From assembly GCA_934201655.1 (NCBI GenBank), contig CAKPXD010000013.1, positions 1-18,306 on the forward strand: DNA of 18,306 nucleotides, read 5' to 3'. Below, in pieces: positions 13,561 to 18,306 of the stretch. This stretch comes from an uncultured Streptococcus sp. Its GTDB lineage: Bacteria > Bacillota > Bacilli > Lactobacillales > Streptococcaceae. Each line of letters starts with the position of its first letter. The stretch's first letter is position 1. The notes below the pieces were generated by a model. The model was not told where the DNA came from and did no database searches. It was given only the letters and a program-made list of their open reading frames with translations. The position numbers and the translations under genes are program-made.

Positions 13561-16500
13561 ATGCCTAAACGTACTGATATTCAAAAAATTATGGTGATTG
13601 GTTCTGGTCCGATTATTATTGGTCAGGCTGCTGAGTTTGACTATGCTGGAACCCAGGCCTGCTTGTCTTTGAAAGAAGAGGGGTATGAGGTTGTCTTGGT
13701 TAACTCAAATCCTGCAACCATCATGACAGATAAAGAGATTGCAGACAAGGTTTACATCGAACCAATCACACTTGAGTTTGTGACTCGTATTCTCCGTAAG
13801 GAACGTCCAGATGCTTTGCTTCCAACTCTTGGAGGTCAAACGGGACTTAATATGGCCATGGAATTGTCTAAAAATGGTATCCTAGATGAGCTTGGGGTTG
13901 AACTTCTTGGTACCAAATTGTCTGCCATCGACCAAGCTGAGGACCGTGATCTCTTTAAACAATTGATGGAAGAACTCAAGCAACCAATTCCAGAATCTGA
14001 AATTGTAAACACAGTTGAGGGAGCAGTTGCCTTTGCTGCAACTATTGGTTATCCAGTTATCGTCCGCCCAGCCTTTACTCTAGGTGGTACTGGTGGTGGT
14101 ATGTGTGCCAATGAGGAAGAATTGCGTGAAATTGCTGAAAATGGTTTGAAGTTGTCACCTGTTACCCAGTGTTTGATTGAACGTTCTATTGCCGGTTACA
14201 AGGAAATTGAGTATGAAGTCATGCGTGACTCAGCTGATAATGCCCTTGTTGTTTGTAACATGGAAAACTTTGACCCTGTCGGAATTCACACAGGTGACTC
14301 TATCGTATTTGCCCCTGCGCAAACCATGTCCGACTATGAAAACCAAATGCTTCGTGATGCTAGTTTGAGCATTATCCGCGCTCTCAAGATTGAAGGCGGA
14401 TGTAACGTTCAGCTTGCGCTTGATCCACATAGCTTTAAGTACTATGTTATCGAAGTAAATCCTCGTGTATCTCGTTCTTCAGCCCTTGCTTCTAAAGCAA
14501 CAGGTTACCCAATCGCCAAATTGGCTGCTAAGATTGCTGTAGGGTTGACCTTGGATGAAGTTATTAACCCAGTTACAGGTTCAACCTATGCTATGTTTGA
14601 ACCAGCCCTTGACTATGTGGTGGCTAAGATTCCACGTTTCCCATTTGACAAGTTTGAAAAAGGCGAACGTCGTCTTGGTACCCAGATGAAGGCAACTGGA
14701 GAAGTTATGGCCATCGGTCGGAACATCGAAGAATCTCTCCTTAAAGCTTGTCGCTCTCTAGAAATTGGTGTCCATCATAATGAAATGCCTGAGCTTGCAG
14801 ATGTTTCAGATGATGCCTTGATTGAAAAAGTTGTTAAGGCTCAAGATGACCGTCTCTTTTACGTATCAGAAGCTATTCGTCGTGGTTATACACCAGAAGA
14901 GATTGCTGACTTGACTAAGATTGATATTTTCTACCTTGATAAACTCTTGCATATCTTTGAGATTGAACAAGAATTGGGCGCACATCCTCAGGATGTCGAT
15001 GTCCTGAAAACAGCAAAACTCAATGGTTTCTCAGATCGTAAAATCGCAGAACTTTGGGGAACTACAGCTGATCAAGTTCGCCAACTTCGTTTAGAAAATA
15101 AGATTGTCCCAGTTTACAAGATGGTAGATACTTGTGCCGCAGAATTTGAATCAGAAACTCCGTACTTCTACTCAACATATGGATGGGAAAATGAGTCTAT
15201 CAAGTCTGATAAGGAATCTGTACTAGTCCTAGGTTCTGGTCCAATCCGTATCGGTCAAGGGGTAGAGTTTGACTACGCAACAGTTCACTCTGTTAAGGCA
15301 ATTCAGGCTGCTGGCTACGAAGCCATCATTATGAACTCAAACCCAGAGACAGTTTCAACAGACTTCTCTGTATCTGATAAACTCTACTTTGAACCATTAA
15401 CGTTCGAAGATGTTATGAATGTTATCGACTTAGAGCAACCAAAAGGTGTTATTGTTCAGTTCGGTGGTCAAACAGCTATCAACCTAGCTGAGCCATTAGC
15501 AAAAGCTGGGGTGACTATTCTTGGTACTCAAGTTGCGGACTTGGACCGTGCGGAAGATCGTGACCTCTTCGAACAAGCCCTCAAAGACTTGGATATTCCA
15601 CAACCTCCTGGACAAACAGCAACTAATGAAGAAGAAGCAGTACTTGCTGCACGTAAAATTGGTTTCCCAGTTCTCGTTCGCCCTTCATATGTTTTGGGTG
15701 GACGTGCTATGGAAATCGTTGAGAATGAAGATGATCTTCGTTCTTACATGCGTACTGCGGTTAAGGCAAGTCCTGACCACCCTGTTCTTGTTGACTCTTA
15801 TATCGTCGGACAAGAGTGTGAAGTCGATGCCATTTCAGACGGAGAAAATGTCCTCATCCCTGGTATCATGGAGCATATCGAACGCGCTGGTGTCCACTCA
15901 GGTGACTCCATGGCGGTTTATCCTCCTCAAACCTTGTCGCAAAAAGTGCAAGAAACGATTGCAGATTACACCAAACGCCTTGCAATCGGCCTCAACTGTC
16001 TTGGGATGATGAACATTCAGTTTGTTATCAAGGATGAGAAAGTATACGTCATTGAAGTAAACCCTCGTGCCAGCCGTACTGTTCCATTCCTTTCTAAAGT
16101 AACCAATATCCCTATGGCACAGGTAGCGACTAAGCTAATTCTCGGTCAAAGTCTTGAAGAACTTGGTTACCAAGATGGACTTTACCCAGAAAGCACTCGC
16201 GTTCATATCAAGGCACCAGTATTCTCCTTTACCAAGCTAGCTAAGGTAGACAGCCTTCTTGGCCCTGAAATGAAGTCAACAGGGGAAGTCATGGGTTCTG
16301 ATACCACTCTTGAAAAAGCACTCTACAAGGCCTTTGAAGCTTCTTATCTTCACTTACCAACCTTTGGTAATGTTGTCTTCACTATCGCAGATGATGCAAA
16401 AGAAGAAGCACTAGATTTGGCTCGTCGTTTCCAAAATATTGGCTACGGAATCCTTGCTACTGAAGGAACAGCAGACTTCTTTGCAAGTCATGGATTGCAG

Positions 16501-16737
16501 GCTCAACTCGTTGGAAAGATTGGTGATAATGAGCACGATATCCCAAGCTACGTCCGCAAAGGAAAAATTCAAGCTATCATCAACACAGTTGGTACCAAAC
16601 GGACAGCTGATGAAGATGGTGAGCAAATCAGACGTTCAGCAATTGAACATGGAGTTCCTCTCTTTACAGCTCTAGACACAGCAGATGCCATGCTCAAAGT
16701 ACTAGAAAGCAGAAGTTTTGTCACAGAAGCCATCTAA
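13561..16737 (+). CDS. carB: Carbamoyl-phosphate synthase large subunit
   Basis: 1058 residues, the normal length, with the two homologous synthetase halves. The first has [20 protein letters not shown] (14-33), [10 protein letters not shown] and [13 protein letters not shown]. The second has [18 protein letters not shown] (about 562-579), [13 protein letters not shown] and [12 protein letters not shown]. Conserved [20 protein letters not shown] and [18 protein letters not shown] are the metal/ATP sites of the two ATP-grasp domains. A C-terminal MGS-like allosteric domain covers about 930-1058. It makes carbamoyl phosphate from bicarbonate, ATP and ammonia from CarA, for pyrimidines and arginine. 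The start [14 protein letters not shown] is canonical, yet the ~15 nt before ATG (TTAATATCTTATAA) hold no Shine-Dalgarno sequence, unlike every neighbour. Confidence 0.97.
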   Translation: MPKRTDIQKIMVIGSGPIIIGQAAEFDYAGTQACLSLKEEGYEVVLVNSNPATIMTDKEIADKVYIEPITLEFVTRILRKERPDALLPTLGGQTGLNMAMELSKNGILDELGVELLGTKLSAIDQAEDRDLFKQLMEELKQPIPESEIVNTVEGAVAFAATIGYPVIVRPAFTLGGTGGGMCANEEELREIAENGLKLSPVTQCLIERSIAGYKEIEYEVMRDSADNALVVCNMENFDPVGIHTGDSIVFAPAQTMSDYENQMLRDASLSIIRALKIEGGCNVQLALDPHSFKYYVIEVNPRVSRSSALASKATGYPIAKLAAKIAVGLTLDEVINPVTGSTYAMFEPALDYVVAKIPRFPFDKFEKGERRLGTQMKATGEVMAIGRNIEESLLKACRSLEIGVHHNEMPELADVSDDALIEKVVKAQDDRLFYVSEAIRRGYTPEEIADLTKIDIFYLDKLLHIFEIEQELGAHPQDVDVLKTAKLNGFSDRKIAELWGTTADQVRQLRLENKIVPVYKMVDTCAAEFESETPYFYSTYGWENESIKSDKESVLVLGSGPIRIGQGVEFDYATVHSVKAIQAAGYEAIIMNSNPETVSTDFSVSDKLYFEPLTFEDVMNVIDLEQPKGVIVQFGGQTAINLAEPLAKAGVTILGTQVADLDRAEDRDLFEQALKDLDIPQPPGQTATNEEEAVLAARKIGFPVLVRPSYVLGGRAMEIVENEDDLRSYMRTAVKASPDHPVLVDSYIVGQECEVDAISDGENVLIPGIMEHIERAGVHSGDSMAVYPPQTLSQKVQETIADYTKRLAIGLNCLGMMNIQFVIKDEKVYVIEVNPRASRTVPFLSKVTNIPMAQVATKLILGQSLEELGYQDGLYPESTRVHIKAPVFSFTKLAKVDSLLGPEMKSTGEVMGSDTTLEKALYKAFEASYLHLPTFGNVVFTIADDAKEEALDLARRFQNIGYGILATEGTADFFASHGLQAQLVGKIGDNEHDIPSYVRKGKIQAIINTVGTKRTADEDGEQIRRSAIEHGVPLFTALDTADAMLKVLESRSFVTEAI

Positions 16738-16740
16738 ATA

Positions 16741-16772
16741 AAAAAATGATTCTCGTAAGGGAATCATTTTTT
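16741..16772 (+). terminator. Intrinsic terminator of pyr operon
   Basis: A 14-bp stem AAAAAATGATTCTC (16741-16754) / GGGAATCATTTTTT (16759-16772, one G-U), loop GTAA, with T-rich tail. It begins three bases after the carB stop. Confidence 0.92.
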
Positions 16773-16960
16773 ATTTTATGAAAATGATAATATTTTCACA
16801 ATCATTAAAATGTAATCAAAATGAAATACTAAGTAATAAAATTATAATAAATAATGAGATAGTTAAATAAAAAAACCATAAATAAGGGGAACTAAATCTC
16901 CATACATATAAATATATATAATGAGTATTTTTGTTTTTTTAAAACCCTAAAATTCAATAA

Positions 16961-16974
16961 AGAAAACGTTTTCT
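16961..16974 (+). promoter_or_regulatory. LacI/CcpA-family operator-like palindrome
   Basis: AGAAAACGTTTTCT is a perfect 14-bp palindrome with the central CG and flanking A/T of cre sites (consensus TGNAARCGNWWWCA). It departs from consensus in the outermost T and A. It is centred about 25 bp upstream of the -35 box. Confidence 0.5.
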
Positions 16975-16989
16975 GGAGCACATAATTCT

Positions 16990-17018
16990 TTGAAAACCGT
17001 TTGAGCTTTTGATATGAT
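16990..17018 (+). promoter_or_regulatory. Promoter of YSIRK surface-protein gene, overlapping a second operator-like site
   Basis: -35 TTGAAA (16990-16995), a 17-bp spacer and -10 TATGAT (17013-17018). The imperfect palindrome TGAAAACCGTTTGA (16991-17004) covers the -35 and spacer, where a LacI-family repressor would block polymerase. Its centre is 30 bp from that of the upstream palindrome. The predicted start is near 17025, leaving a ~100-nt 5' UTR. Confidence 0.65.
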
Positions 17019-17049
17019 GGAGATGCTAGAGTGGGTATTCTATACACTT

Positions 17050-17078
17050 CAATAATTGTACCTAAGATACAATTATTG
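17050..17078 (+). other. Hairpin in 5' UTR of surface-protein gene
   Basis: A perfect 11-bp stem CAATAATTGTA (17050-17060) / TACAATTATTG (17068-17078) with loop CCTAAGA. It is A/U-rich and has no T-run, so it is more likely an mRNA-stability element or a protein site than a terminator. Confidence 0.6.
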
Positions 17079-17127
17079 TAAAAATATTACCTTCTGATAG
17101 TAAAAAATATAAAGGAGAACTTATCAT

Positions 17128-18306
17128 ATGATAAGAAAAGAACGACAACGTTTTTCTTTGCGGAAATATAAGGTAGGTGTTGCATCGGTATTTTTAGGAA
17201 CAACTCTTAGCTTTATGTTGGCAAATGGTGGTGCAGTAAAAGCTTCTGAACTTCCTACGCAACCAAGTTCTGAAGAAAAAACAGAGTTGGTGAAAAAGGA
17301 TAGTGTCAGCGAGGATTCCTCTAAGAAGGAAGAGAATGTTGTAGAAAATATTGCAACAACTGAACTTGCTGAGACAAACAAGGTTGAAGAAGGGAAAGCA
17401 GCTTCTGAGGCTAAAACAGAAGAAGCTAAATCTGAACCAGTGTCTTCAGAAAAATCAGAAGAAGTAAAACCTGCTTCAACTGAGGCTGAGGTTGCTAGTA
17501 AGGAAACTGCTAAGCCGGTTGAAAAAGCTGAAGAAACTAAGCCAGCTGTTTCAGAAGGTGATAAACCTAAAGTTCGTAATCGTCGTGCTACAACGGAAGA
17601 TGCAGTTTCTGGAGATCACAACTCTAAGCCAGTCAGTGTTAGTACATATCTAAAAGATGGTGAAACAGTTGATCCAACTATACAAAACCCAAATGGAGCT
17701 ACGGTTGGGTCTCAAACTGTACCAGCTGGATATGCAAGAAAAGAAGGTGATTACTATACTTATAGTATCGTAGACCTTACTAAGTTCAATGAACGTTATA
17801 ATACAAACTACTATACACGTGCATATAAGAATTTTGATGTTACTACAGACACAACGGTTGAATTGATTGATAAAACGACTGGTAATGTAGTAGAGACTAG
17901 AAAAATCACAGCAACAAGTGGAATTCAAAAATTCACTACTACTAAGACGGCATCAAATGGTGAATTAACTTGGCAAGTTGATTACAACCCAGGTACAGGA
18001 GCTGGACCTGGTAAAACGGACCAACCATTTATTCAATATGGTTATGAAGTCGGGGCGGCTATCCAAGCTTTGGTAGCACCAGGCCACAACCTTACTACTG
18101 AAGAACAAAAATTATATGATGCAGTTTATGCTGCTCGTACATCAACAGATATTATCAACGTTGTAGAACCAGCATATAACGGTCGTGATATTACTGATAC
18201 CAATGCCAAGATTCCTGCAGCAGTTAATAAAACAACCTACTATCGCGTAGTTGATAAAAATAATCCAACATTTAACGCTAATAAAACAGATAAAACTGTT
18301 CAAGAC
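17128..18306 (+). CDS. YSIRK-signal cell-surface protein, probable adhesin (partial, 3' end outside window)
   Basis: 393 codons with no stop before the window ends; AAAGGAG at 17111-17117 supports the ATG. The signal peptide has the YSIRK/GS form: FSLRKYKVGVASVFLG at 9-24, then a hydrophobic stretch and a cleavage site near AVKAS (residues 36-40). Residues ~41-150 are low-complexity, rich in Glu, Lys, Ser, Ala and Thr (repeats such as SEKSEE and KAEETKPA), a typical flexible stalk. An RNRRATTED motif at 150-158 marks the start of a folded, Tyr/Thr/Asn-rich region (TYLKDGETV, YYTYSIVDLTKFNERYN, TTVELIDKTTGNVVE). Proteins of this kind are exported at the septum and usually end in an LPxTG anchor, not visible here. 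I do not recognise the specific adhesin. The gene is transcribed separately from the pyr operon and may be carbon-source regulated. Confidence 0.85.
   Translation, partial: MIRKERQRFSLRKYKVGVASVFLGTTLSFMLANGGAVKASELPTQPSSEEKTELVKKDSVSEDSSKKEENVVENIATTELAETNKVEEGKAASEAKTEEAKSEPVSSEKSEEVKPASTEAEVASKETAKPVEKAEETKPAVSEGDKPKVRNRRATTEDAVSGDHNSKPVSVSTYLKDGETVDPTIQNPNGATVGSQTVPAGYARKEGDYYTYSIVDLTKFNERYNTNYYTRAYKNFDVTTDTTVELIDKTTGNVVETRKITATSGIQKFTTTKTASNGELTWQVDYNPGTGAGPGKTDQPFIQYGYEVGAAIQALVAPGHNLTTEEQKLYDAVYAARTSTDIINVVEPAYNGRDITDTNAKIPAAVNKTTYYRVVDKNNPTFNANKTDKTVQD

Larger units (their letters stand above)
16773..17127 (+). other. AT-rich intergenic region before surface-protein gene
   Basis: 355 bp with no gene. 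The first ~180 bp are strongly AT-rich, contain a stray TATAAT at 16917-16922 without a -35, and otherwise show nothing I can name. The remaining part holds two LacI/CcpA-type palindromes, a good promoter and a 5' UTR hairpin, listed separately. Confidence 0.7.

Noticed and set aside
15521..16009. 162-codon ORF inside carB
   Set aside because: It is a frame shadow of carB, with no initiation signal and an unlike composition.

Overview
The window is low-GC Firmicute DNA that reads as a streptococcus of the mitis group (S. mitis/oralis/pneumoniae-like). The reasons are the gene order uraA-rsmG-lemA-htpX-(small gene)-yceD-nth-pyrR-pyrB-carA-carB, the streptococcal family cppA, strong GGAGG ribosome binding sites, extended -10 (TGn) promoters and a YSIRK-type surface protein. 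The species cannot be fixed from this sequence alone. No rRNA, tRNA, CRISPR array, insertion sequence or phage gene was seen.

Layout. (1) Positions 1-1080: the 3' end of a PTS glucose/maltose-type transporter (EIIA domain), then an EEP-superfamily phosphohydrolase that is probably the maltose 6'-phosphate phosphatase MapP. (2) 1114-4650: cppA, an overlapping serine hydrolase gene and an EamA exporter on the plus strand, then a CPBP membrane protease with its own promoter. (3) 4663-7023, minus strand: uracil permease uraA behind a PyrR-type attenuator, and rsmG. A three-unit ~50-bp tandem repeat lies between them, and one hairpin there is both the rsmG terminator and the site of the uraA -35 box. 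(4) 7115-8615: lemA-htpX, followed by a convergent small gene of unknown function. (5) 9103-10312: yceD-nth. (6) 10336-16772: the pyrimidine operon pyrR-pyrB-carA-carB with a PyrR attenuator in its leader. (7) 16773-18306: an AT-rich intergenic region with LacI/CcpA-type palindromes, then the start of a large YSIRK surface protein that runs off the window.

How the genes work together. uraA imports uracil and pyrB/carA/carB make carbamoyl-aspartate. Both transcripts carry the same 10-nt loop, TCCCGTGAGG, on short stems upstream of an intrinsic terminator, so PyrR made here can adjust salvage and synthesis together. The rest are housekeeping genes: ribosome maturation (rsmG, yceD), DNA repair (nth), membrane quality control (htpX, lemA).

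Most interesting region. The 447-nt gap between carA and carB (13114-13560) is not ordinary operon spacing. It is built from partial duplications, including a 19-bp exact repeat. It holds two stem-loops whose stems differ by three compensatory base-pair changes and whose 8-nt loops fit YCNGNGAG, varying only at the two positions that also vary in PyrR-binding loops. It also has several long nested hairpins and a T6 run, and it ends at a carB start codon with no visible Shine-Dalgarno sequence. I read it as a candidate cis-acting structured RNA, possibly a duplicated and diverged PyrR-type element controlling carB separately. A dispersed repeat family is the main alternative.
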